In this document: piece by piece, positions 1 to 11,640 of the stretch
How positions within the stretch are numbered: position 1 is the stretch's first letter
How the letters are laid out: each line of letters begins with the position of its first letter
NCBI GenBank assembly: GCA_002104905.1
Contig: MCFE01000108.1
Span: forward strand, 62,001 to 126,000
DNA length: 64,000 bases
DNA from: Basidiobolus meristosporus CBS 931.73
Lineage: Eukaryota > Basidiobolomycota > Basidiobolomycetes > Basidiobolales > Basidiobolaceae
Direction of reading: 5' to 3'
Translations under genes and position numbers: made by a program
The notes under the pieces: generated by a model
What the model saw: the letters and a program-made list of their open reading frames with translations, nothing else
Told to the model about the DNA's origin: nothing
Databases searched by the model: none

Positions 1-761
1 AACAGCTTGCTTTGATACTTGGTGCAAAAGTAGGGGTACAACCAAAATGGCCCTGTGGACAGTGTACTCACTGAAGGTAATAATGTGGACTCCTCAGGCT
101 CTTAGTCAAGTGGGCAATTGGGAATCTCTGCAGAGCCTTGGCTGACCATAAGGCTGAGGCAAATGAGAATATAGCAAAAGCAGTGCCTTCAGCTGAAAAT
201 CAGCAAGTGGCTGTTGTAGCTTCACCACCACCTGAATTAGGAAGTATTATGTCAGCTCATACCAAAGCATTAATGAGGTAATTAGGTGCAGTGGCTGACA
301 GGATAGAAGCAATGGTGCAGAGAAATCTGAAAATAGTTAATAAACAAGATGAGTGGAATAAGGTGTAGATCAATCAATATCTCAAATAGAGAAAGCAGTA
401 TCTTTGCTGCAAATGAGGAACTCAACTAGCTCAGTGTCACTGCCATGAATTGAGTCATTTCCCAATGTGATAGCAGAGGAACACTGTATAGTCTTCAAAG
501 CATATCAACAGTATCCAAAGATGAAGCCCACAGAAAAACCTATTCCAGCATGGGAAGGTGAAGCTGTAGCATTTATACCAAAGCCTAAAAGTCAAAAGAC
601 ATTGAAGATCTGTGAAGCCATTGAGTGCAATGATGAAGAATGGGCTAATATTCCAGAGGCAGTTAGAAGTCTACCATACCAACACCTCAAGACCAGCATA
701 CTGCGGGACCATCAGGAACCTAAGGCTAAGCAGAATGCACTTCATTTGTTTCATGAGCATT
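1..761 (+). pseudogene. Plavaka/CACTA-like ORF1 fragment
   Basis: This is the plus-strand counterpart of the minus-strand ORF1 at 45696-47772. The DNA is recognisably collinear from base 1, and the longest open part is 467-763. Shared short motifs include EEWANI, EAVRSL and FHEH. In the complete copy this protein has a coiled-coil-like segment and sits divergently to a Tnp2-type transposase; its role is unknown. The fragment runs off the left edge of the window. On the right it stops at the terminal inverted repeat of Harbinger A1, just after FHEH. Stops before 467 show decay. Homology to the other copy is clear; no function is proposed. Confidence 0.7.
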
Positions 762-944
762 AGACTTTTTCTATTTCATAGTGCCACTTAGTGTCAGCCT
801 GTTTATAGTGCTGGATCAATCTGGCACCCTACAGCACTATCTGGCAATATAATTTCTAACATGATGCCAGTGGTATGATACAGTTACTAGTAATTTTACT
901 CAATCTTACTTATGTTGCTCAGAATAGTGCTTTCCTGGCTTTAT

Positions 945-1870
945 TTACTCTTCATAATGCTCCAGACACATTTCTCTCAGTGAATGTCTTCTTGTATGAG
1001 CATACAGTGCATTAATAAGTATCTTAACTATTTTACCTATTCTGCTGTTTTCTCCTATATATGACTTTCCTCTGTATTTACCTGCCAATATGCTGAATCT
1101 TGTCAGATATCCAAGTGTGAGCTCTACCGTCACTCTGAAATGATAAATATCTCATTATAGAGCTTCTGCTTCCTGCTAAGCACACTATTCCTTGGCTTCC
1201 TACAAGCTGTAATACATCCTAATCTGTGACAATCCTCTCCTATATAGGCTAAGTCTGCCATACATTTCTCCCCTCCACTGAATTCAGGATGATTCTGTAC
1301 CCAGAGTGCTTTGTCATGCCTACTTCCAGCAAATGGCCCACCAAACCAGATGATGTTACCCTCAATGTCAGACAGCGCTTGAAACTTCACACAGTATGCC
1401 TTGTACTTGCCAGAATAAAAGTGCCTCTGCCCTCTAGAAGGTCTGTTAATCCTCACTGGGAAGGTATCCAAAATACTCCTGATATGGAACCTGTTGCTGA
1501 ACACTCTAGGATATGGAAGTCTATTGGGGCTTCTGAACCTAGTATTCCAAGCTTGCTCTAAGTCATTCATACCCTCTGCAAGGTGGTTCTCCATTGCTGT
1601 CAGCTTGGAATGAAAGCTTCTAGGACTTTTGTTGCCATGGATGGTGGGATGAAACCTTGTAGGGCAATAGTTCTTGTAACAGTAGAGAAGCTTAACAAGG
1701 GATCTCCTTGAGTAAATTGGGGTAGATAGTCCACAGTACTTGGAATAGATCTCCTGTAGTGTGTCAAAAGGAAATCCAATGGTAGTGATGTGATTGATGA
1801 GAAAAGACCATTCAGATGAGTAAGTCATATTAAAATTTGTGGATGATTGTATGGAGGTGGTTTGAATCAA
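945..1870 (-). pseudogene. Harbinger DDE_Tnp_4-type transposase, copy A1, frameshifted
   Basis: The protein would cut and rejoin the element's ends. Reading leftwards from 1870, the N-terminal third holds helical DNA-binding-like sequence. The catalytic core then follows: SDIEGN (first Asp region), SRHDKALW (HD motif) and MADLAYIGEDC, which together match the spacing of the DDE_Tnp_4/HARBI1 family. A one-base loss near 1141 relative to copy B separates this core from the last 62 codons (945-1133), which hold the C-terminus. The glutamate segment seen as RVEHTFGYLK in copy B lies across this break. The start could be the ATG at 1870 or an internal one at MTYSSEW. Total length would be about 310 residues, normal for the family. 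It is inactive as it stands. Confidence 0.85.
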
Positions 1871-2187
1871 TTTGGCGCAATCTGCGTTATTTATCTGACT
1901 TTTAATGCATTATGATCAAATCTCCATTAGTTGCCGTGTATCCAATCATTATGTAGCAGAAATCATCCACAAACAATGCCTTGATACTTTTATTGATGCT
2001 TTACTCATAAGTCTATAATCAAATAGGAAATCTGCAATTGATTTGATCTGATCTGTGTCAATGAAATCCATGATGCATCATGCATAATATATGGAAAACT
2101 CAACAATCACATTAGTTTTCATATATATTGCATATAAGACCAGGTTGATGCCAATATACTGCTGTATAAGTATCCAAATCCATTGCT

Positions 2188-3448
2188 ATGGTCCCCATGC
2201 CAAGTCTCAACTCATCTTTAGTACAACCCAGACAAAACCCATCACCCAGCTCACATGCGCAGTTGGGACCGGAAAAGTTGATGTTGGATCCATTCAAGTT
2301 TTTGCCAAATGATTTTAGTATGGCCCAAGTGTCTATGATGAGCCTTCATACAGATATTTGGGCACTACTGATTGGTCTAGCAGAACTAGATACCTCAGAG
2401 AGTCAACAAAGATGGAAAAATTTGATTAGAAAGCTGTGGCATGAGTTCTACATCAAAATGCCAGCCAATGTATGTAAGAAGATATATAACAAGACAAGTT
2501 TTTTAATCAAGAATGAGCTGAGAGTGAGGGGATTTGATGAAGAAGCCACGCAGGATTGATTTTGCGTGCAATTTGCACAGTACAGCTGGACACATCCGTT
2601 TGTGCCTCAACTTTGGGAACCAAAGAGATTTTGAATGAGTTTTGCCTCATATGACTAATGTACTAAGTGATATATTAGTAGAGCTAAGTGGCTTCCAAGA
2701 GCAATATGTACAGTGCTCATACAGGCAACAGCTTCAAGGTATCAGACAGAGGGTAAGTGATTACCTTGAGGAATCATATGGTGAGCTTCAGGAGGAAGAA
2801 TACAGACCACAAGTAACATTGTCCAGATTGTGCCAGCATGCCTTGCTGGATTCCTTGCCATCTCTTGCAACCACAGCATGCCAGCACATGTCAGTCCAGA
2901 CTATGCCAACACCCTTTACCAGAACGCCCTGCATTGAGTCAACACACGTGCTTCAGAGCAAAACTACTAGAACTTGCCAAACTGCTCATTTAGATATAGG
3001 TCCATTGGAGTGGACCAAGTTGCATCAACATGCAGCATCACATAGAGCTCAGCCAAGGGCTATCTCAATGTGTGAAGTCACGCCTGCGTGTGCCATTTTG
3101 CCTGACCATCAGCAAGTTACTTCCGGTGAACTGACTGATGATGACCAACATGAAGTGCCTCAACTACCAGAGCCCTTAGCAAGTAAAAGAACGTGTCATT
3201 GCATGGCACTCCAGACCGGTTCAGTTGGTTCAGTCGGAGTAATTCAGCGTGGCCAAGCTGCAGCATCACACTCATTAACTAGGAGGCAAAATACTGACCA
3301 CAACTACACAAGTAGCCAAGATAATAGTCTGCCAGGAAGTAGTATAGGTGTGCAAAGTGAGTCACTACCAAATGCTTCAGTAGTAATCCCTGTGAGAAAA
3401 TACCCAGGAGAAGATGATACAACCACTTTGAATTCCTATTACTTGTAA
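2188..3448 (+). pseudogene. Harbinger ORF2 (uncharacterised second protein), copy A1
   Basis: Homologous to the longer reading frame 22346-23610 of copy B. It is open for 123 codons (2188-2559), meets a TGA where copy B has a CAA codon, and resumes at 2642-3448. The N-terminal part has conserved tryptophans (DIWALL, RWKN, KLWHEF), and the middle has an acidic stretch with ELQEEEY. The C-terminal part is Ser/Thr/Gln-rich. Two-gene Harbinger elements usually encode a Myb/SANT-like partner that helps the transposase. That role is only an inference here, because the similarity is limited to position and the tryptophan-rich segment. Nearly all CpG sites seen in copy B are lost. Confidence 0.7.
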
Positions 3449-4159
3449 TGATCCCAACAACCCATTTTTTTTGCAATCCAAATGGAGCCATTGTAAATCA
3501 GTGATCATCAAATTTTTGATATAGGTAATATCAAGGTCATCTCACATTTGAGACAGAATCCCTATAAATAAACATCCTGCAAATATATACATCATCTGTA
3601 ATACCAGTGCAGCTATTGGATCTGTTTTGCACCTACCCGATTGCTTGCATGCTAGCTATGACACCTTGTCCAATCAATAGGATCAGGGATTTACATGCTC
3701 AATGGGCAAAATGGGATATTTGATGGTGAATCAGGTAGCTTGTTTAGTAGTCAATGAGCCAATCAGGGGCTGCCAGCTTCAGGATACTTTTGGTCCAATT
3801 AACTACTGAGATACTGTCCAATTAGAGTGCTGGCAACCAAAATGGTAAGTATCAGTGTAGCTTATAGTGTGATACACATTTATTTCCATTTACATTGAAG
3901 AAACATATCCAAATACCGGATTTTACCTGCCATTATAGCGGTATCCAATTGCGCACATGATGCAAACATTACAAGTTGGCGTGATCATCCGTGCCAACCT
4001 CATTGTGTCAGATTGTGCCATAGTGTGCAAGATTGTCCCACATAGTGCAAAATTGCCAAGAACAATCCTGCCTACTGGTAGCTATAAAATTGCGCCCAAT
4101 TGTTCTTTACAACCGTGGATTGTGCTGCACACCCTGGCACAGTGCAATGAAACAAGTCT

Positions 4160-4451
4160 TATATATGGTATGGCAATGGTAGGGATGGTGACACAGGTTG
4201 ATCATGTGTCATGGGTACTGGCGCAGGTACTTGCCTAATATAGAAGTACTTATAGTTAGTAATCTTACATAAAGTAAGAGATAACTTATACAATACGGTA
4301 AGCAGGTGTGATAGTCAACCAGCTTATGGGATAGCACTGATCAGGTAAGACTAATTGGATAAAATTAAAATAAGTGTAGTAGACAAATAGGGAAGTAGAA
4401 ATTATGGGAATGAGCACATCTGTCAGTGGGTATCACTGTGACCCCACTACA
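4160..4451 (-). repeat. L1 solo-LTR fragment
   Basis: Matches the last 290 bases of the L1 repeat at 37240-37532, ending in CACTACA. The rest of the LTR is missing. It abuts the end of Harbinger A1 on the left and Harbinger A2 on the right. Confidence 0.75.
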
Positions 4452-4561
4452 CTGGATCAATCTGGCACTCTGCAGCACTATCTGGCACTAAAATTTCTAC
4501 CATAGTGCCAGTTGTTACATATTGTTACTGGTAATTTTATTTAATCTTACTAATGTAGCAC

Positions 4562-5631
4562 TGTAGTAGGGTGACAATGACACCCACTGACAGATGTGCT
4601 CATTCCCTTATTTTCTACTTCCCTATATATCTACTACATTTATTTTAGTTTTATGCCATTTGTCTTACCCAATCAGTACTATCCCATAAGCTGGTTGACT
4701 ATCACACCTGCTTACCTTATTGCTTAAGTTACCCCTCACTTTATGTAAGATTACTAACTATCAGTGCTCCTATATTGGGCAAGTACCTACGCCAGTACCC
4801 GTGACACATGATCAACCCGTGTCACCATCCCTACCATTTCTATACCATATACGGTATCCCTATGTTACACAGGTTTCAGAATACTGATTCCTGATTGGTT
4901 GGATGTGCTGTGCCTCTTGGAACCTTCCGGCACCTACTTGGAACATTCTTGGGTCATTCTGGTGTCATTAAGATTTCTATTGATATCCAGAACCTTGTGG
5001 AACATCATGATTAGTAATCACTTAGCCAGTGAGAAAAGTATATAAGGAGGCTATCCCTCAACAAAAAATCATCATCCCTTTTATCAATATACCGACTTGT
5101 TGATTAGTGCAATCACTGCTACCTGCTGCTACCTGAACTTCCAACCCCAGACCACAGGACACTCCCAGGAAACCGTGCTGACAGCCAACTGACCATGGAG
5201 GCACTACTTGTGAGGAATACTCAGAGTATGTATCTTTTATTATATTTGATTCTTTCCCAAATTTGTTCTTGTACAGGCAAAGATACTTTTCTGTCTTTGT
5301 AACTATTGACCACAGCTGCATTCTTATCAAGTCCCTGCTGGTGGAGTTTACAGTTGTTTTGACTTTGGAAGCTTTAGTACATTGTCATCTCAAAGGATGC
5401 TGAACCCAGCACATACTTTTGTTAAGACACCAACTAAGTTGGGGATTATAGCTCAATAGTTTTCCCTTGACAAGCTGGTGGCTTTATTCCCTGTCACATT
5501 AGATTAGAGACAGAACACAAGTATTCCTAGCAAGCTTTTGCCAAAGGTTATTGCACCCAGTGAACACCCCACACACAAGACACTTGAGAAGTGTTGGACA
5601 TATCTCTCCCTTGGACCTTTACACCACCACA
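4562..5631 (+). repeat. L1 solo LTR (about 1070 bp)
   Basis: Starts TGTAGT and ends CCACCACA, so it has the TG...CA ends of an LTR. It contains a TATA-like box near 5038 (TATATAAGG), which sets the presumed sense strand. The flanks are GCAC (4558-4561) and GCGC (5632-5635), a 4-bp target duplication with one G-to-A change. It sits inside Harbinger A2, and similar full-length copies lie at 19756-20832 and 36463-37532. No internal retroelement genes accompany it. Confidence 0.85.
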
Positions 5632-5639
5632 GCGCAGAA

Positions 5640-6780
5640 TAGTGGTTTCTTTGCTTTATTTATCTTCATAATGCTTGATACTCATTTCTCTCAGTGGATG
5701 TCTTGTATAATTATTCTCCACATTGATAAGTGTCTCAACTCTTTTACTTACTCACTGTTTTCTCCCATGTATGACTTTCCTCCGTATTTACCAGCCAATA
5801 TGCTGAATCTCTTTAGATATCCAAGTGTATGCTATACCCTCACTCTGAAATGATTAATTTCTCATTATAGAGGCTCTGCTTCCTGCCAAGCACACCATTC
5901 CTTGGCTTCCTATATGCTGTCATACATTCTAACCTGTGACAATCCTCTCCTATAAAAGCTAAGTCTGCCAGAATAAAAGTGCCTCTGCTCTCTAGATGGT
6001 CTGTTAATCCTGACTGGGAAGGTATTTAAAACACTCCTTATATGGAACCTATTGTTGAAAACTCTGGGATTTGGAAGTCTATTACAGCTTCTGAACCTAT
6101 TATTCCAAGCTTGCACTAAGTCATTCATACCCTCTGCAAGGGGGTTCTCTATTGTGGTCAGCTGGAAACAAAAGCTTCTGGGACTTTTGCTGCCATGGAT
6201 GGTGGGATGAAACCCTTTGGACAATAGTTCTTGTAATAGCAGAGAAGCTTAACTAGGGATCTCCTTGAGTATGTTATGATCTGCCGCTTGAATGTTTAAG
6301 TTAGATCAGTTTTTAGTCAAAATCAATTAGTATATGTTTAGATTATCAGTATATCAGTATTATCTATGAAATCAGTAGCATTAGTCAGCAAATGAATCAG
6401 CAGATCCTTATCAGACAGAAATAGATATATTAAGTAGGATATAATTGGGTGATGATGATGCAATCAAATGAGTCATCAGCCACAACCTACATTAGGAAAT
6501 ACAATTAGTCAGCAATTGATCTGGCAAAATGTAAATAAGGAGCTGCTGGAACCTCAATAAAAATCAGTTCAAGTTTTAGTGAATACAATACTAGCTAAAC
6601 TCCCTATTCCTCTACAACTCTTATACCAAGACTTGTAACAAGTAGATTGGGGTAAGTGGTCCACAGTACTTGGTATAGATCTCCTCTAGTGTATCAAAAA
6701 GAAATCCGATGGTAGTGAAGGGGTTGATGAGAAAAGACCATTCAGATGAGTAAGTCATATTAAGATTGGTAGGTGATTGG
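5640..6780 (-). pseudogene. Harbinger transposase relic A2, catalytic core deleted
   Basis: Minus-strand similarity to the copy B transposase; the best open part is 5910-6224. Compared with copies A1 and B, about 150 bp are missing at 5969, where the sequence jumps from the LAYIGEDC region to the HFYSG region. The lost segment encodes the SDIEGN and RHDKALW catalytic parts. A TGCCA word present at both edges of the missing piece in intact copies suggests microhomology-mediated loss. An L2 solo LTR splits the 5' part of the gene at 6272-6640. Inactive. Confidence 0.8.
6272..6640 (+). repeat. L2 solo LTR (369 bp)
   Basis: Begins TGTTATGATCTGCCGC and ends CTTGTAACA. It is flanked by AGTA on both sides (6268-6271 and 6641-6644), and removing it restores the Harbinger sequence. 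Further copies lie at 11946-12627 and 14021-14389. The other copies have a TATA-like box before a conserved block, giving a plus-sense promoter orientation. Confidence 0.88.
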
Positions 6781-7013
6781 GCTGAGGTCATTTGAATTGA
6801 TTTGGCTCAATTGGCTTTATTTATCTGATTTTCTATACATTATGATTAAATCACCATCAATTGCCATGTATTCCATCACTATGCTGCAAAAATTATCCTC
6901 AAACAATGACTCAGTATTTTTATTGGTGCTTTACTCACAAGTCTATGATCCAATAGGAAATCTGCAATTGATGGGATGCAATCCATTTCAATGCAATCCA
7001 TGGCAACAAATAG

Positions 7014-8255
7014 TCCAAACTACTATGAGAATTAAGGCTCAAGCTTAGCATTTGCCTATTTGGTCCATATAGATGAGCCCCAGACTGGAAAAGAGGCACC
7101 AAACAGCTCTAAGACAAAGTTTGGGTGATTTGCAATGACTGAGGAGTATCTGGTCCTGAAGGAAAATTAAACTTGGGACTTAGTCAAATTACTAAGCAAC
7201 CAAAAATTAATTATGTAAAATGGGTCTTTAAGACAAAATACAAGGCTGATCATAAAATCATCAGATTAATACTGGCTATAGCAGCCAAATATAAGTTTTT
7301 TATACATCAAATGGATGTAAAAGCTGCATTTTGAGTGGAGAACCTAATGAGGATGAGTATTTAGACCAGCCTGATGGGCTTGATGACCAAGATAACCTCC
7401 ATTTGGTCTGCAAGCTTAAAAAGTCTTTATATGGACTCAATTAATCATCAAGAGCATGGATATGCAAGATAGATACTTATATGGAATCTCTGAGTTTTAT
7501 AAGGAGTAATGCGGACTATAGCATACTCTATAAGCCAGATTTAGCAACTTTAGCTCACTTAGATCTGCATGTGGATGATCCTAATATAGCAATTGATAAA
7601 CTAGTAATACTGGAAGAGACTTAATCAAGCCTGTCCAAAGAGATTGGATTATCTGATCTAGAAGAACCCAATTATTACTCAGGGATAAAGTTCTCCATAG
7701 CCATTACTACTCAGACTATCACCCTAAGCCAATACAGGTATATTCAAGATATTCTAAGGAAGTATCAAGTGGAAGACTGTAAATTGGCAATTACCCCAAG
7801 GGTTATAAACCTCAGCTTGTTCAAAACTCAATCAAAGCAAGAGAGCTTGGTGCCATCTGAAGGTCCTGACCATCCTTACTCATCTATAGCTGGCAGTCTG
7901 ATGTATACCATACTTAGAACATGTCTAGATATCTTATATGCAGTGGAGGTTGTCAGCCAGCATAATCAGGACTATGGATTTGATCATATTGCAGCTGTTA
8001 AGCAAATTTTTAGGTACCTAAACAGGATCACCGATATCTGCTTAAGGTATATTTATAGGAGTTCAGAACTACATCTTGTATGATTTATCAATTCTGATTA
8101 GGGACAAAACTTAGATGACAGAGGATCCACCACTGGATACACCTTTTGTTACTGTAAAGGAGTAATTTCATGCAATTCAGGAAGGAGCCAACTGTAGCAC
8201 TTTCTACCACAGAGGCAGTCCAAAATATAGTTCAGATCAAGCAAAATATGGCTTT
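7014..8255 (+). pseudogene. Ty1/copia reverse transcriptase-RNase H relic
   Basis: Plus-strand homologue of the RT/RNase H region of the copia element at 51518-55965. Similarity starts just before the RT with the equivalent of TWDL, then WVFKTKY, QMDVKAA, the block upstream of YVDD (here degraded), TLSQ, and ends in the RNase H. The open remnant 7769-8083 covers the connection domain. Numerous stops, an internal deletion of part of the RT fingers and loss of both LTRs make it a dead fragment. It is joined directly to a Plavaka transposase relic near 8255. Confidence 0.8.
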
Positions 8256-10205
8256 CTGCCCACCAAGATTGAAACCTTTCTATCACTTCAAATTTATGGC
8301 TTTTCAGTGTTACACTTGCAAAGTTGCCATATACCTTGTAGTGCTGGTGGCTTATGCATCATCCAAACATATATTTGATTGCTTCTACTTTTGCCATGAA
8401 TTATGGTAATGGAAAGTATTCCATTGATACGTATCTCAAAACCAATATTTCACTACTCCTATATATTGTGTATTGTTATTTTAACACACAAGTGAAAGAT
8501 CAGGAATTTCCAACTTTGCAGAACAAATGCTCCAGACCCTGACAAGCAATCCACTCAATAATATTATGTCCTGCAGAACACTCAGTAGCCAACTCATGCT
8601 TCAGATTACAGCTCATTTGATGCAGTACTTAAGATGTTACAATCAGAGGAGTCCAATTATTAAATATACTAGGCCTCTATTGCTAAGATTCCTATGATGA
8701 CTTTAGATGTGTGTAACTATTGAACCAGCCAATCATATCACATAAGTTCTTTACAGGTGCTGAGCATATTTCCAATCTGTGCCACCACAGAATTTCAGCT
8801 TTAAATCATGTGTTTTGCTTGCGCAATTGCCCAAAAACTTTGATCCTTCAGAATTTTCTTATATATGACTTCCCCAGCTGAAAAATAAAAAGAGAGCCTC
8901 TCTTTCCAGAATCTCAACACTACAATTACAAGTTTCAAGGTTCTAAGATTTCCCCTGCATCACTTGCACTGCTGAGTATTCTGGCTTTGATTGGTACTAC
9001 TTCAGTAAAGAGACTGCAAAACTCACAAGAATCCAATCTAAGTTCTAAAAGAAAACTACCACTTTTGTGTTGGAAAAATCCCCTCTAAGAAACCCCTTTA
9101 CTCCAAAGACACCCATTTAGACACATCTTGAGTCTCAAGACCCCCTCAGAGACCTCTTCAAGAAACCTCTTTATTCTATAGTAGTCCCTTTGAGCACCCC
9201 TTCATTGTAAAGTCCACCCTAGAGACCACTACAAGAAGCCCATCTACATTAAAGACACCCTTTTAGACACCCCTATAGGTCCAAAGACACCTTTAGAGAC
9301 TACTACAATACACACCTTTAGGTTAAAGAGAAGTTTAGAATTTCCATATTGGGCAATGTTTTCTCTGAAAGGAAAGTGACTTCAAGATGAAGAAAAGCAA
9401 CCATAAATGTATATTAGCCCATTAGTCAACAGAAGGTCAGAACACTGATGTAGAAGTGAGAAACACTGCCTTTTGTATATTTTAAGCCTAAAATTGAGGA
9501 TATTAGTGAAAGTTATATCTTCTATTGGTATATCAAACTCCCAATACACTATTTCAGTATTAGCTTATTGGAAATTGTTGTATATTACTGATTAGCCGCT
9601 ACATTGTAGAACAAGCCCCAAACTAATCATAATACTGCACAACAAAATACCTTTTGGTACTTGGCCACTTTATTTATTCTCCCAGCTGGATTCTAGTCCC
9701 CCTTAGAGAGGTGCTCTTGTTCATGATTGTGTGATTTTGTATTTCAAAGTGTAGAATTTGACTTCTGATTAGGAGATACCCAACATACTTGGGTAAGGCT
9801 GTCCTAATTATCTTAGTTACTTGTTATGTAAGCCCAACCTTGCATTACTCTACCAATTACCCATGCATTCAAGTGGGTTAGCTTCTTAATGCAAAGGGCT
9901 TGCACACATCTGGACCCAGTATTTGTGAAATCTTCCTAGCTGTCCTCCATGTGCTCACTCTTCATGTACCTGATGTACTGGAAAGTTATATTCATGTCAA
10001 AATGGAGATATGGTGGCACCTGTGACTTGACTTGCCTTCCTATCTCCCTATGCATCTGTTCCATAGGAAACTCTAAAAAGGTGAACCAAGGCCCTATATT
10101 CTCCACACATATAGCAACATGGAGTAGAGAATGAATACATTGGTGGTAGAGATCTACCCATTCAGCTTTATGTTTGTAGTATAGCCACTCAAGTCCTGCC
10201 ACAAA
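8256..10205 (-). pseudogene. Plavaka/Tnp2-type transposase C-terminal relic, split by L3
   Basis: The minus strand at 9936-10202 encodes a segment with HSLLHVAIC, GPWFTF and FPMEQMHRE. These words resemble the C-terminal block of fungal Tnp2/Plavaka transposases, where an F-PMER motif follows a leucine-rich helix. The segment at 8256-8401 is similar to the minus strand of 34213-34593, next to another Plavaka relic. An L3 solo LTR (8402-9644) lies between the two parts. The N-terminal half and catalytic core are absent here. The assignment rests on remembered family motifs, so it is moderate. Confidence 0.6.
8402..9644 (+). repeat. L3 solo LTR (about 1240 bp)
   Basis: Homologous to 43612-44719 over its whole length. 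The start is a T(A/G)TGGTAATGG type with the palindrome-like AATGGAAAGTATTCCATT; the end is GCACAACA. Flanks are GAAT (8398-8401) and AAAT (9645-9648), a 4-bp duplication with one transition. A TATA-like box (TTATATATGACTTCCCC) lies near 8868. A C-rich degenerate array of AAAGACACCC/CCTTTAGACACC words spans about 9090-9330 and is longer than in the other copy, which explains the size difference. Confidence 0.82.
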
Positions 10206-11075
10206 CTCCCCTTATGAAAAATAGTGTGATGATCCCATCAAAAGACCATCACAAACTCTAATCCCATGACTAAGAAGTATTGATCCCATCATAATACCAT
10301 GTAATGACCATCAAAAAATAATTGCACCCCAGATATCATAAAAAACTTGGTATTTTTTCATCACAACAATACAAAAGTGGCTTTTGATTGATTCACCAAG
10401 AGGTTGCAGCACTTCTTCAAGAGCAGTGCTCAAGAAAATGCACTTGACATTGCAAGTACATGTTACAAAAGACTGGCATATGAGAAGATAGACCTTGCAG
10501 TGCTGGCTGAATACCAGGATACAAGGGACCCAGAGAATGAACATTAGCAGAAAGCTGTAGGGTTTCTGCCAAAGTTGTGAAAACAGTCAGTTACAGCATA
10601 AATACTTATTGAGTGGTGAATTTTTATGGAGTACTTGTTGGGTGTAAGGTTGGGCTTATTCTTTGTGTAGGGTATAGGGACTTACATAGGTCAATAAAAT
10701 TGGAAGTTGAGGTACAACTGAAGCTTCAACAGAAATAAATCAACTTGTATGCAGGAAATGCAAGAGAAATAGTTGAGTCAGGTAGCAGGGACTGTATAAA
10801 AGAGGAAATGGCCAATCATTGCACACACAAACATAGGACATGATAGAGTGTCTGGGATCAGAGGAGTGCAAAAATTGCTGGAGAACCAATCAAAAGCAAC
10901 TTTTTTATTGATGTGCTGAAAAATCCTGACTAAGTTTTTTATGATATCTGGAGTGCAGTTATTTCTTGATGGTCCTTGCACAGTGTCCAAATGGAATCAA
11001 TACCCCCTAGTCACAGGACCTAGAATTTGTGATGTGCTTTTGATGGGGTCATCACAATAAATTTTCATAGGGTAG
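10206..11075. mobile_element. N4: Plavaka-derived non-autonomous element with long inverted ends
   Basis: The left 180 bp and right 180 bp are imperfect inverted repeats. The ends read CCCTTATGAAAAAT and, on the opposite strand, CCCTATGAAAATT, followed by shared blocks TGTGATGA, CCCATCAAAAG, TGATC and TGCACYCCAGATATC. The same end sequence starts the Plavaka element at 45363. The interior (about 10400-10790, plus strand) keeps a broken piece of ORF1 corresponding to 45696-46034. This is therefore an internally deleted derivative of the Plavaka family. The target duplication could not be fixed. Confidence 0.72.
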
Positions 11076-11640
11076 CAGTTGTCCAAATGCTTTTGTGCTG
11101 CTATCTGAGGTGAGATTTGGCTGGGAACAAGACAACTTTGATCCATTTTTGAGGAGCTTATACATGTAAGTGAGGCAAACTAAAGGGGAAGTAGTATCAC
11201 ATCTATATGTGCATGTGAAACCCCAACTCTATTTACAATGCTTACTTTGTTGGGTCATCATTTAATTTTAATTTCATATAGTTACAATCTTGTATGTTAG
11301 AGACTATTCTAGACTGTGATGAACAGCAGCAAAGAAGTGATAAATGATATCATATTGCCAAATACCAAGCTGATTGCCATTCAACATAGATGACTTTGAT
11401 TCAATACAACAAGAGAAGAGGAAAAAGACCATGTGGCTATTGTGACAAGCCTCTTAGTCACAAAGAATTACAAAAGTATAGAAAGCATTACAAAGATCAT
11501 TGTAGTGCTTTGTCATGCAAGCCTTATTGAAGCACTCATCAGTTTCCACTGTGACAACAATATCTTGCTGGCTACTTGTTACTTCTTTATCCACACCTAG
11601 CCATACTGGTTACCTTGTGCTGTGATTTGGTCATGTGTCA
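11076..11640 (+). pseudogene. Plavaka element, intergenic and transposase N-terminal relic
   Basis: Matches 47700-48200 of the larger Plavaka element: first the minus-sense tip of ORF1, then the promoter gap, then the plus-sense start of the zinc-finger region encoding CGYC-KPLSH. The conserved Cys/His pattern suggests a small zinc-binding motif at the N-terminus of the transposase reading frame. Stops and short indels are frequent. The rest of the gene is missing; an L1 fragment follows. Confidence 0.65.

Larger units (their letters stand above)
762..4159. mobile_element. PIF/Harbinger-type DNA transposon, copy A1 (about 3.4 kb)
   Basis: Both ends match the terminal repeats of the better kept copy B: the left end is a degraded AGACTTGTTCC type, the right end reads GAAACAAGTCT. 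The element carries two genes pointing away from each other: a DDE transposase on the minus strand and ORF2 on the plus strand. Candidate 3-bp target duplications (ATT on the left, TAT on the right) do not match perfectly. The left flank is Plavaka ORF1 and the right flank is an L1 LTR fragment, so the original site has been rearranged. Many positions that are CpG in copy B are TpG or CpA here, so this is an older copy. Confidence 0.85.
4452..7013. mobile_element. Degraded Harbinger copy A2, interrupted by two solo LTRs
   Basis: Sequence matching the transposase half of copy B, without either intact end. It begins inside the left subterminal region (repeated GGCACT words) and stops at 7013 before ORF2, where a copia relic follows. 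The element is split by an L1 solo LTR (4562-5631) and an L2 solo LTR (6272-6640). Removing both gives continuous similarity to copy B. Confidence 0.8.

Noticed and set aside
1289-1561. Plus-strand 90-codon open frame inside Harbinger A1, with a near copy at 21448-21720
   Set aside because: It is the antisense shadow of the conserved transposase domain; its conservation follows from the gene on the other strand.
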